Of a DNA stretch of 15,564 nt, positions 1 through 5,813 are shown piece by piece. A model generated the notes under the pieces. It was not told where the DNA came from and did no database searches. It saw only the letters and a program-made list of their open reading frames with translations. Source of the stretch: Syntrophorhabdaceae bacterium PtaU1.Bin034. GTDB taxonomy: Bacteria; Desulfobacterota_G; Syntrophorhabdia; Syntrophorhabdales; WCHB1-27. The DNA lies in NCBI GenBank assembly GCA_002067405.1, contig MVRP01000083.1:1-15564 (forward strand), written 5' to 3'. The position numbers and the translations under genes are program-made. Every line of letters starts with the position of its first letter. The stretch's first letter is position 1.

Positions 1-131
1 TGTATCTTGTCGGAGGGGAAATACTTTTTCCAGGCTCCCTTCATATCAACGACATTGGGTATAAGGTACACAACAGACACAAAGAGTAACACTAATATGA
101 GGACAGCACGGAACTTCAGGGATTTAAGCAA
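1..131 (-). CDS. secD: Protein translocase subunit SecD, N-terminal fragment (cut by window edge)
   Basis: SecD works with SecF in the inner membrane and uses the proton motive force to help the SecYEG channel release exported proteins. Only the first 43 codons are present. They read as a short basic start, one hydrophobic segment at about residues 8-28 (FRAVLILVLLFVSVVYLIPN), then a polar stretch ending KKYFPSDKI. That is the usual SecD opening just before its conserved G-L-D-L-Q-G-G motif, which would lie outside the window. The start is TTG at 131: the codon directly upstream in this frame is TGA, and GAGGT sits about 5 nt before the TTG. A consensus-like promoter lies at 178-206. The upstream neighbour is not yajC, the common partner, but a kinase-like gene. 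Residue-level identification is by eye from the N-terminus, so full family proof needs the missing part. Confidence 0.82.
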   Translation of the reverse strand, partial: MLKSLKFRAVLILVLLFVSVVYLIPNVVDMKGAWKKYFPSDKI

Positions 132-177
132 TCATGACCTCATTTAAATTGTTATTGTGACATCCGAAAGGTTCATA

Positions 178-206
178 AAATTAAACTGGGATGCGAGGAA
201 TGTCAA
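178..206 (-). promoter_or_regulatory. Predicted sigma-70 promoter of secD
   Basis: On the minus strand a perfect TTGACA (-35, 206-201) is followed after 17 nt by TAATTT (-10, 183-178). It lies about 47 nt upstream of the secD TTG start, in the 119-bp gap after the stop of the kinase-like gene. Spacing is ideal and the -35 is consensus, while the -10 matches at the three most important positions. The promoter implies that secD is transcribed separately from the upstream minus-strand genes. No terminator for those genes is obvious, only a weak AT-rich inverted repeat (AATTCT/AGAATT). Confidence 0.6.
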
Positions 207-250
207 GAGAATTCTCCCGAAGAACCGTAAGAATTGCTGCCTCCCGGTCG

Positions 251-1102
251 TTATTTGAACTGCCAGGGACCGATCCTCGGATACCAGCGATAGACAAGAT
301 CGAACTCCACCGGCATGTCTCCTGCGAGATTCCTTGCTACTTCCTTAATCTGCTCGATATCCCCTTCCTCACGTACCACACCTTTAATCTCGAGCCCGTA
401 CTCGGGGAGACCCTCCTCCTTCGGCTCCACAATGAGCGTGGTAACATCATAGTCAGGATTAATGGCAATTACGGCCTTTATCTTTGCCGCCAGGGCCCTC
501 AGCCCCAGGGCATTCCTCGCTGCCTCGGTATTGTATGCATCGCACCGGGTCAGGGCCTCCTTTATCTCGTCGACGATCTGACCCTGCGGCTTGAGTGAGG
601 TGTCCACGGCCATATCATATTCGTCGGGGTCCCCCCAATGCCTGCCGTAAATCGCGTACTCTGCACGGGCAGTCTCATCGTCGCTCTTCTCAAGGAGCCA
701 GCGCGCGGTGTCCCGGCTGATCACTTCGTCATCGCCCTGAACCCGCTTCATCCTGGCTTCCATCGAAGCCTTTATGAATACATGCAGGGCATGCCGGGTA
801 TTCCTGAGCAGGAATCCCGCCCCCATGCCCGATATGATGACCCGGTCCCTTGCCGCATGGTTCAGCATAATACTCTGCACGATCGCGACGAACCCACGAA
901 AGGACCAGTCGTAGCGCTCCCAGACGTCAGGGTAATATTCTTCGAAGCCTTTAATCCACTTCTCGCATTCCGGGCCTTGTCTCTTTACTTCTTCAAGCAT
1001 TCTTGCCCTGTCGAGATACTCGTACCCGGTTGCGGCAGCCACCGCTTCTCCGATTGCTCTTGCTCCGCTTGCCATAGCTTTGGACACAGTCAGTATTGCC
1101 AT
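251..1102 (-). CDS. Cytidylate kinase-like family protein with BON-like C-terminal domain
   Basis: The 283-residue protein resembles the cytidylate kinase-like family, P-loop folds related to CMP kinase whose substrates are mostly unknown. The opening VSKAMASGARAIGEAVAAATGYEYLD aligns with the family's usual I-S-R-x-x-G-S-G-G-R-x-I-G-x-x-L-A pattern, but the nucleotide-binding loop is degenerate (KAMASGARAIG, residues 8-18). Later family blocks are clear: DRVIISGMGAGFLLR (86-100) followed by a strand and an arginine-rich lid-like region (HVFIKASMEARMKRV, 107-121), and YDMAVDTS (162-169). Residues about 202-275 form an added alpha/beta segment with an L-x-I-x-G-V-V core followed by a helix, which looks like a BON domain. 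There is no signal peptide, so it should be cytoplasmic. It starts at ATG with a modest AGGGGAT site, 75 bp after the permease gene on the same strand, so co-transcription is likely. Catalytic activity is uncertain. Confidence 0.75.
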   Translation of the reverse strand: MAILTVSKAMASGARAIGEAVAAATGYEYLDRARMLEEVKRQGPECEKWIKGFEEYYPDVWERYDWSFRGFVAIVQSIMLNHAARDRVIISGMGAGFLLRNTRHALHVFIKASMEARMKRVQGDDEVISRDTARWLLEKSDDETARAEYAIYGRHWGDPDEYDMAVDTSLKPQGQIVDEIKEALTRCDAYNTEAARNALGLRALAAKIKAVIAINPDYDVTTLIVEPKEEGLPEYGLEIKGVVREEGDIEQIKEVARNLAGDMPVEFDLVYRWYPRIGPWQFK

Positions 1103-1177
1103 CTCGGTATCCCCTTATTTGTGGTTATTGATCTTCCCCTTCTTCCGCTCGTCAAAGGTCGCAAAATCAATTCGTCG

Positions 1178-2512
1178 CTATCTGGCAAAGGGAAGCACCC
1201 AAACCAACATCGCGGGAATATAGGCGAAGATGAGGGATATGATCACGTATGGCACTGTTACCCCAAGAAACTTGCCTATGCTCATCTTCGTCTGATCTTC
1301 TTTCTCCCCCAGATTCTTCGCCACGAAAAGCGCGGGTGCCCCGGCGATGGTGAGATTGCTCCCCAGCGTTCCCGCCCACAAGAGCATCCAGTAGAGCGGC
1401 CACGGGTCGATTGCCGCGTCCTTGCCCAGGTCTCTGATCACGTAAAGCATGGTCAGGATATAGGCATCATGTTCGACTATACCAACGATGGGAGCTGTCA
1501 CCCAGTAGAGGATCGTACTTCCTGTGACGAGGCTCTTCTGGATCAGGGGGGTGATGGCATTGGAGACCATCTTAATGACTCCCGCGTGCTCGAGCCCGCC
1601 GACCAACGCGAAGAGGGATACATAAAAGAATATGGCCCTCCAGTCCAACTCAGAAAAAACGTGCTCCACATCAGGGAGCTCGACCGTGAATCTGTCCTTG
1701 AAGAATTCAAAGAGCAGGATGATCACGAGCGCTCCCCACATCGCGATAAAGCCCAGATGATGACCGAAGACAGGCCTGAAGGCCATACAGAGGATGGTCA
1801 GGATGAAAATAGTGCACGTGATTATGGCAAAAGGTTTGTCTTTTATGTGGTCGAGCGGTTTTTCCTCCTTCAGCGTAGCCACGTCCATCCTGGTTCCCTT
1901 GTATAATTTCGAAAACCTCCAGTAAAAGAAGGCGCAGGTGATTATGTAGGAGGTGCATAAAATAAAAAAGGAAGAGGGTCTTCCCATATACCAAAGGAAA
2001 CCGCTGAACTCGATGCCCGTCACGCTGTGAAGCATCTGCGGCGGCAGGTCACCGAGGAGCATCGCCGTACCCATGAAGTTGGCGCAGAGACCGACGAAGA
2101 GGACCGGCACAAAGGCCTTGAACTTGAAACGGCGTGATGCATGAAAAACCACCGGCGCAAACATGAGGACCACGACGACGTTGTCGATAAGCATCGAGAC
2201 AAAACCGGCGAGCATGCCGATAAAGGTGACAAAGGCGGCCACATTCCCTTTTGACATTTTCAGCATGATCGCAGCCAGGAAATCAGGCACTCCCGATTTT
2301 CCGAAATAACCGGAAATAATCCATATGCTCAACAAGATGAGGATGACGTTCCAGTCTACGATCTTGAATGCTTCGATATCGCTCATGACCCCGAAAAGGA
2401 CCATGACGACGACACCGCCAAGCGCCGCGATGACGCTGTCGACCCACCCGGTAATAACTAGAATGATGCTGATGAGAAAGATGACGACTGCTGCGATCTG
2501 GACGAATTCCAT
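1178..2512 (-). CDS. ArsB/NhaD-superfamily ion permease (Na+/H+ antiporter-like)
   Basis: This is a 444-residue, very hydrophobic inner-membrane protein with roughly 10-12 membrane segments. It belongs to the ion transporter superfamily that includes NhaD, ArsB and the P protein. The two-fold repeat is visible. The first half has DWNVILILLSIWIISGYFGKSG, then LIDNVVVVLMFAPVV, then MGTAMLLGDLPPQML. The second half has DWRAIFFYVSLFALVGGLEHAG, then GIVEHDAYILTML, then WAGTLGSNLTIAGAPALFVA. The ATG at 2512 is chosen because GGGGAGGG (2528-2521) lies 8 nt before it; an in-frame TTG at 2530 would place that site inside the gene. The gene sits between a terminator and the kinase-like gene. The family handles Na+/H+, arsenite or anions. 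Sodium exchange is favoured only because sodium-pump subunits are encoded next door. Confidence 0.75.
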   Translation of the reverse strand: MEFVQIAAVVIFLISIILVITGWVDSVIAALGGVVVMVLFGVMSDIEAFKIVDWNVILILLSIWIISGYFGKSGVPDFLAAIMLKMSKGNVAAFVTFIGMLAGFVSMLIDNVVVVLMFAPVVFHASRRFKFKAFVPVLFVGLCANFMGTAMLLGDLPPQMLHSVTGIEFSGFLWYMGRPSSFFILCTSYIITCAFFYWRFSKLYKGTRMDVATLKEEKPLDHIKDKPFAIITCTIFILTILCMAFRPVFGHHLGFIAMWGALVIILLFEFFKDRFTVELPDVEHVFSELDWRAIFFYVSLFALVGGLEHAGVIKMVSNAITPLIQKSLVTGSTILYWVTAPIVGIVEHDAYILTMLYVIRDLGKDAAIDPWPLYWMLLWAGTLGSNLTIAGAPALFVAKNLGEKEDQTKMSIGKFLGVTVPYVIISLIFAYIPAMLVWVLPFAR

Positions 2513-2548
2513 CCCAAAGACCCTCCCCAAGATTCTATGAGATTTTTG

Positions 2549-2579
2549 AAAAACGCCGGAGGCCCTGTTCCCTCCGGCG
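2549..2579 (-). terminator. Rho-independent terminator of the decarboxylase beta/gamma unit
   Basis: A perfect 9-bp GC-rich stem, CGCCGGAGG (2554-2562) paired with CCTCCGGCG (2571-2579), encloses an 8-nt loop. On the minus strand it is followed at once by five T residues (2553-2549). It lies about 30 nt beyond the stop of the beta-subunit gene and ends that unit before the permease gene. On the plus strand there is no T run, so it acts in one direction. Confidence 0.88.
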
Positions 2580-2608
2580 CATTACATCCGAGATGCTGAG
2601 TCAGAAAG

Positions 2609-3748
2609 CTAGATGATACCCATGCCTTTAAGAACGGACAGCATGACTGCTGCTGCCATGACCGAACCGACCTGGCCGCCCGCATTGGCGCCCATGGCAT
2701 GCATAAGGAGAAAGTTCCTCTTGTTGTATTTCTGCCCCTCTTTCTGCACGACCCTTGCAGACATGGGAAAGGCGGAAATGCCCGCAGCGCCGATAAGGGG
2801 GTTGATCTTGCCTCCCGTTATCAGATAAAGCACTTTCCCCAAAAGCACCCCGCATACGGTGTCGAGGCAGATCGCTATCAATCCGAGAACCAGAATAATA
2901 AGGGTGGTCGGCTGCACGAAGACCGGACCGCTCATAGTCGCGCCTATGGAGATACCGAGAAGGAGCGTGACTATATTCGCGATCTCGTTCGACGCTGCAT
3001 TTGCGAGTCTCGGGACCACACCCGATTCCTTCATAAGGTTGCCGAGCATGATGGTGGCAAGAAGCGGCAAGCCTTTCGGAGCAATGAGTCCACCAACTAC
3101 GGTGATCACCACCGGAAAGAGCATCTTCGTCGTCTTCGACACTGTCTTCTTCTTGGTAACCATCACCGTGGTCCGCTCTTTTTCGCTTGTGAGCAACCTC
3201 ATGATCTTGGGCTGGAGCACAGGGACCAGCGACATGTATGAGTACGCCGCAACCGAGACCGGACCAAGAAGATGCTGGGCGTACTGAGACGCTACGTAGA
3301 TGACGGTCGGCCCGTCACACGCACCGATAATGCCGATGGTGACTGCGTCCTTGTAAGGGAAGCCGATCGCGAGGGCAAGCAGCAAGGTGAGGAATATTCC
3401 GAATTGCCCTGCAGCCCCAAGCAGGAAAGTGTAGGGATTTTCCAGTACGGGACCGAAGTCGGTCATTGCCCCGATACCCACAAAAATAAGCAAGGGAAAA
3501 AGTTCTGTGATAACACCCATATCATAAATGGTTCGAAGAAAACCCTCTTTTTCCATAAGGTCCGCAAGAGGGATATTTACCAATATGGCGCCGAATCCTA
3601 TAGGAACAAGCAACAATGGCTCGCAATCCTTCTTTATCCCAAGCCAAAGGAGGACAGCTCCAATAACCATCATCACCAAATTTGACCAATGGAGGTGGGC
3701 AAATCCGGCTATAAGCCCGCCCAATCCACTTGCAATCGCTTCAAGCAT
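2609..3748 (-). CDS. Sodium ion-translocating decarboxylase, beta subunit (OadB/GcdB/MmdB family)
   Basis: This is the integral membrane subunit that removes CO2 from carboxybiotin and exports Na+, in complexes acting on oxaloacetate, methylmalonyl-CoA, glutaconyl-CoA or malonate. The 379-residue length is normal for the family. Conserved blocks include GACDGPT at 142-148, with D145 as the likely equivalent of the essential membrane aspartate, LVPVLQPKIMRLLTSE near 174-189, SNEIANIVTLLLGISIGATM, NPLIGAAGISAFPMSARVVQ, and HAMGANAGGQVGSVMAAAV near the end. The start is ATG at 3748 behind AAGGAGGAG. It is preceded by the small gamma-like gene, with only 15 bp between stop and start, and ends at the terminator at 2549-2579. 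No carboxyltransferase or biotin protein is encoded in the window, so the substrate cannot be read here. Glutaconyl-CoA would suit an aromatic-degrading syntroph. Confidence 0.9.
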   Translation of the reverse strand: MLEAIASGLGGLIAGFAHLHWSNLVMMVIGAVLLWLGIKKDCEPLLLVPIGFGAILVNIPLADLMEKEGFLRTIYDMGVITELFPLLIFVGIGAMTDFGPVLENPYTFLLGAAGQFGIFLTLLLALAIGFPYKDAVTIGIIGACDGPTVIYVASQYAQHLLGPVSVAAYSYMSLVPVLQPKIMRLLTSEKERTTVMVTKKKTVSKTTKMLFPVVITVVGGLIAPKGLPLLATIMLGNLMKESGVVPRLANAASNEIANIVTLLLGISIGATMSGPVFVQPTTLIILVLGLIAICLDTVCGVLLGKVLYLITGGKINPLIGAAGISAFPMSARVVQKEGQKYNKRNFLLMHAMGANAGGQVGSVMAAAVMLSVLKGMGII

Positions 3749-3763
3749 AGCACGCTCCTCCTT

Positions 3764-3898
3764 CTATTTATCTTCTTCTGCTTTGTAGGGAAAAATCTTC
3801 TTAAGCAAGCCCATGATAAGGCTGAAAACAATTAACGTAACAACTGTGCCGCCCATGCCGACCACAAGCATGGTGAAACCAAACGTCCACTTATCCAT
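3764..3898 (-). CDS. Mini OadG-like gamma/delta subunit of the sodium-pumping decarboxylase
   Basis: This 44-codon gene opens with MDKWTFGFTMLVVGMGGT, has one membrane helix at about residues 7-31, and ends in a short charged tail (KKIFPYKAEEDK). The pattern of an aromatic N-terminus, F-T-M-L-V-V-G-M-G-x-T-V-V and one helix with the tail inside is that of OadG/MmdD proteins, which hold the membrane and soluble parts of the pump together. Family members are usually 80-120 residues with a long, often proline-rich tail. Here the tail is almost absent, so the protein is closer in size to the small epsilon subunit (about 55 residues) of methylmalonyl-CoA decarboxylase. GGAGGAG lies 5 nt before the ATG. 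The beta-subunit gene follows after 15 bp, so the two are surely co-transcribed. Confidence 0.8.
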   Translation of the reverse strand: MDKWTFGFTMLVVGMGGTVVTLIVFSLIMGLLKKIFPYKAEEDK

Positions 3899-3972
3899 AC
3901 ATGCTCCTCCTCTCTCAACTGGCTGTAACGTGTTCTCTTATTGAGTTCTTTTTTGCCCGAAAAATATAGTCA

Positions 3973-4001
3973 ACCTTACAGCCATCCTCCTTCGTTGTCA
4001 A
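3973..4001 (-). promoter_or_regulatory. Candidate promoter for the decarboxylase gamma/beta unit
   Basis: On the minus strand TTGACA (4001-3996) is followed after 17 nt by TAAGGT (3978-3973), about 75 nt upstream of the start of the small gamma-like gene. The -35 is perfect and the spacing ideal, but the -10 is weak. A TATATT at 3968-3963 is a possible alternative -10 with no matching -35. Confidence 0.4.
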
Positions 4002-4084
4002 GAGAAATATGTCACAAAGTCGCTCTTCGTCGGCCTTCCTTCTGCCCCTGGGGGAGCAACACCGTTACAAGCCCTTTTCATATG

Positions 4085-4101
4085 GGAACCATGATCGTTC
4101 C
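4085..4101. promoter_or_regulatory. Operator-like imperfect palindrome
   Basis: GGAACCATGATCGTTCC is a 17-bp inverted repeat with half-sites GGAACnAT/ATnGTTCC: 7 of 8 base pairs match about a central base. It lies in the divergent region, about 40 nt upstream of the candidate -35 of the ferredoxin-pyr operon. The size and symmetry suit a dimeric repressor or activator, but no regulator is encoded in the window. Confidence 0.3.
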
Positions 4102-4139
4102 AATCCTCTCCGACCGCCCGGATCTGCTGTTTATACCGT

Positions 4140-4168
4140 TTGCATTTTCTCTCCAAAGTATTTATCAT
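4140..4168 (+). promoter_or_regulatory. Candidate promoter of the ferredoxin-pyr operon
   Basis: TTGCAT (4140-4145) and TATCAT (4163-4168) are 17 nt apart. The -10 differs from consensus at one position, while the -35 matches at three of six. The ferredoxin ATG is only 9 nt past the -10, so a transcript from here would be nearly leaderless. That would agree with the absence of a Shine-Dalgarno site at this gene. Confidence 0.35.
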
Positions 4169-4176
4169 TACCACTG

Positions 4177-4356
4177 ATGCGGCCGTATATTTCTGAGGAA
4201 CGGTGCGAGAAGTGCCGGGAATGCGTGGACACTTGTTCCTATGAGGTGTTTCAGGATCAGGGCGGAATAATAGTCGTCGCATCCCCGGAAGATTGTATCG
4301 AGTGCACTGCCTGTGCGGAATCCTGCCCCCGCCAGGCCATTTTCATGGGAGATTAA
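4177..4356 (+). CDS. 2[4Fe-4S] ferredoxin
   Basis: This is a 59-residue clostridial/bacterial-type ferredoxin, a soluble low-potential electron carrier. Two classic cluster motifs are present: C10-x2-C13-x2-C16-x3-C20 and C40-x2-C43-x2-C46-x3-C50. The second is followed by the usual proline (CPRQAIF), while the first has serine in that place (CSYEVF). Each motif contributes three cysteines to one cluster and the fourth to the other. The ATG at 4177 is chosen because the translation upstream of it does not look like protein and this start gives the normal compact length. No clear ribosome binding site precedes it. Its TAA stop abuts the pyrR ATG, so the two are certainly co-transcribed. The electron partner is unknown; no dihydroorotate dehydrogenase or PyrK is encoded here. 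Confidence 0.88.
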   Translation: MRPYISEERCEKCRECVDTCSYEVFQDQGGIIVVASPEDCIECTACAESCPRQAIFMGD

Positions 4357-4887
4357 ATGGAACGGGTCTTGCTTGACGAAAAAGCAGTAGAAAGGACTGT
4401 CAACAGGATCACCCTTGAAATCCTGGAGAAAAACCAGGGCTCGAAACAGCTCAGCCTTATCGGCATCAGAACCAGAGGCATCTTTCTTGCGAAGAGAATG
4501 AAGGACAAGATCAAAGAAATCGAGAACAGGGAATTGCCCCTCGGGGTACTCGACATCACCATGTACCGGGATGACATCGCCAAGCTGAAAGGACCCCTGG
4601 AAGTTAAAAAGACGGACATCCCCTTCAATGTGAACAACATGACCATCGTGCTCATTGACGACGTTCTTTATACGGGAAGGACAACGCGTGCGGCAATCGA
4701 TGCCATTATGGACCTAGGCAGGCCGAACAAAATACAACTCGCGGTGCTCGTTGACCGAGGCGCGCGGGAATTGCCTATTCAACCTGACTACACCGGGATT
4801 TTTCACACGGCAGCCGCCGAAGAAGAGATCTGGGTAAAGCTTCGAGAGGTAGACGGTAAGGACGAAGTCCTGCTATCAACGAAATAG
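4357..4887 (+). CDS. pyrR: Bifunctional pyr operon regulator / uracil phosphoribosyltransferase PyrR
   Basis: This 176-residue phosphoribosyltransferase-fold protein has the PRPP-binding signature [19 protein letters not shown] in its second half. It also has the early G-I-R-T-R-G block, the DITMYRDD segment and [18 protein letters not shown], all typical of PyrR. In Firmicutes PyrR binds pyr mRNA when UMP is high and causes termination, and many PyrR proteins also convert uracil plus PRPP to UMP. The usual R-G-H-R-E-L is R-G-A-R-E-L here, and the following stretch ([12 protein letters not shown]) departs from the common K-N-I-P-T-S form. No PyrR-binding RNA loop was found upstream, so the regulatory role is less certain than the family assignment. 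The gene lies directly after the ferredoxin and 2 bp before pyrB. Confidence 0.92.
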   Translation: MERVLLDEKAVERTVNRITLEILEKNQGSKQLSLIGIRTRGIFLAKRMKDKIKEIENRELPLGVLDITMYRDDIAKLKGPLEVKKTDIPFNVNNMTIVLIDDVLYTGRTTRAAIDAIMDLGRPNKIQLAVLVDRGARELPIQPDYTGIFHTAAAEEEIWVKLREVDGKDEVLLSTK

Positions 4888-4889
4888 TT

Positions 4890-5813
4890 ATGAGCTGGAT
4901 GCATAAGGACTTGCTTGGCGTGCGGGAGTTATCGAGGGAAGAGATTCTGTTTGTTCTCGATAGCGCCGACTCCTTCAGGGATATCTCCCGGAGGCCGATC
5001 AAGAAAGTCCCGACCCTCCGGGGCAAGACAGTCATAACGCTTTTCTACGAGCCAAGCACCAGGACGCGGGTCTCCTTTGAGCTCGCGGCAAAGCGCCTGA
5101 GCGCCGACACCATCAACATCTCCACAAGCACGAGCAGCACGGTCAAAGGAGAGACGCTCAAAGATACGGGAAGGAACCTGGAATCCATGCGGCCGGATTT
5201 CATCATTATCAGGCACAGCATGCCGGGTGCACCCCACATGCTCTCCAAAGTCCTCGACTCCTCCATCATCAATGCAGGCGACGGCTCACACGAGCATCCC
5301 ACCCAGGCGCTTCTCGACCTCTTTACCATGAGAGAGAAGAAAGAGACCCTGGACGGTCTCAAGATAGCGATTGTAGGCGACATTGCGCATAGCCGTGTCG
5401 CCCGTTCGAACATATTCGCCCTCACGAAATTCGACACCGAGATCACCTGCTGTGCACCTCCTACCATGCTTCCCCCCGGCCTTGAGGAGCTCGGGGTCAG
5501 GGTGGCATACAGTCTCGACGAAGCGGTCAGCGACAAAGACGTGATCATGATGCTCCGCATACAGAAAGAACGGGGCGGAACGTCTTATATCCCTTCCATC
5601 AAGGAGTATTCCTCGTTTTATTGTCTGAAAGAAGAGCATGTGAGAAAGGCAAAGAAGGATGTGATAATCATGCATCCCGGGCCGATCAACAGGGGGGTTG
5701 AGATCAGCGACCAGGTGGCGGACGGTCCCTACTCGGTGATCCTCAACCAGGTGGAAAACGGTGTTGCGGTGAGAATGGCCGTTCTCTACCTGCTCTCCGG
5801 AGGTGAGAGTTGA
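4890..5813 (+). CDS. pyrB: Aspartate carbamoyltransferase catalytic subunit
   Basis: PyrB joins carbamoyl phosphate and L-aspartate to give N-carbamoyl-aspartate, the first committed step of pyrimidine synthesis, in the cytoplasm. The 307-residue length is standard. The carbamoyl phosphate site is [13 protein letters not shown] (S-T-R-T at 56-59), with the mobile-loop lysine in TVKGETL (K86), and [10 protein letters not shown] at 134-143. Further on are [11 protein letters not shown], the aspartate-binding [10 protein letters not shown], and MHPGPINRG near the end. No regulatory subunit gene pyrI is nearby. The ATG follows the pyrR stop by 2 bp without a clear ribosome site, which suggests translational coupling. 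An in-frame ATG three codons later is a possible alternative start. The stop overlaps the pyrC start. Confidence 0.96.
   Translation: MSWMHKDLLGVRELSREEILFVLDSADSFRDISRRPIKKVPTLRGKTVITLFYEPSTRTRVSFELAAKRLSADTINISTSTSSTVKGETLKDTGRNLESMRPDFIIIRHSMPGAPHMLSKVLDSSIINAGDGSHEHPTQALLDLFTMREKKETLDGLKIAIVGDIAHSRVARSNIFALTKFDTEITCCAPPTMLPPGLEELGVRVAYSLDEAVSDKDVIMMLRIQKERGGTSYIPSIKEYSSFYCLKEEHVRKAKKDVIIMHPGPINRGVEISDQVADGPYSVILNQVENGVAVRMAVLYLLSGGES

Larger units (their letters stand above)
3899..4176. other. Divergent intergenic region between the decarboxylase unit and the ferredoxin-pyr operon
   Basis: These 278 bp separate two divergent operons. I see no convincing gene in them. An open frame runs in from 4009 towards the ferredoxin, but its translation is low-complexity and unlike any protein. 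The region holds candidate promoters for both directions and the palindrome at 4085-4101. No PyrR-type RNA binding loop or attenuator hairpin with a T run was found before pyrR. Confidence 0.7.

Noticed and set aside
207..231. AT-rich inverted repeat AATTCT/AGAATT after the kinase-like gene as a terminator.
   Set aside because: The stem is only 6 AT-rich base pairs with a 14-nt loop and no following T run on the minus strand.
638..1906. A long plus-strand open frame of 422 codons opposite the kinase-like and permease genes.
   Set aside because: Its translation is rich in H, R, P and C with no domain, and it is antisense to two genes with clear family motifs; it is a shadow frame.
2513..2530. 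TTG at 2530 as the start of the permease gene.
   Set aside because: The strong GGGGAGGG site lies inside that extension and is correctly spaced for the ATG at 2512.
3940..3987. Minus-strand 15-codon frame starting ATGGCTGTAAGG just after AAGGAGG, a possible leader peptide for the decarboxylase unit.
   Set aside because: There is no spacing between the ribosome-like site and the ATG, no run of regulatory codons and no attenuator hairpin after it.
3968..3990. Sigma-54-like TGGC and TTGA elements on the minus strand before the decarboxylase unit.
   Set aside because: The invariant GC of the -12 element is GA here.
4009..4176. The in-frame extension of the ferredoxin upstream to 4009.
   Set aside because: The 56 extra residues look like translated non-coding DNA, there is no ribosome site, and the ferredoxin is complete from 4177.
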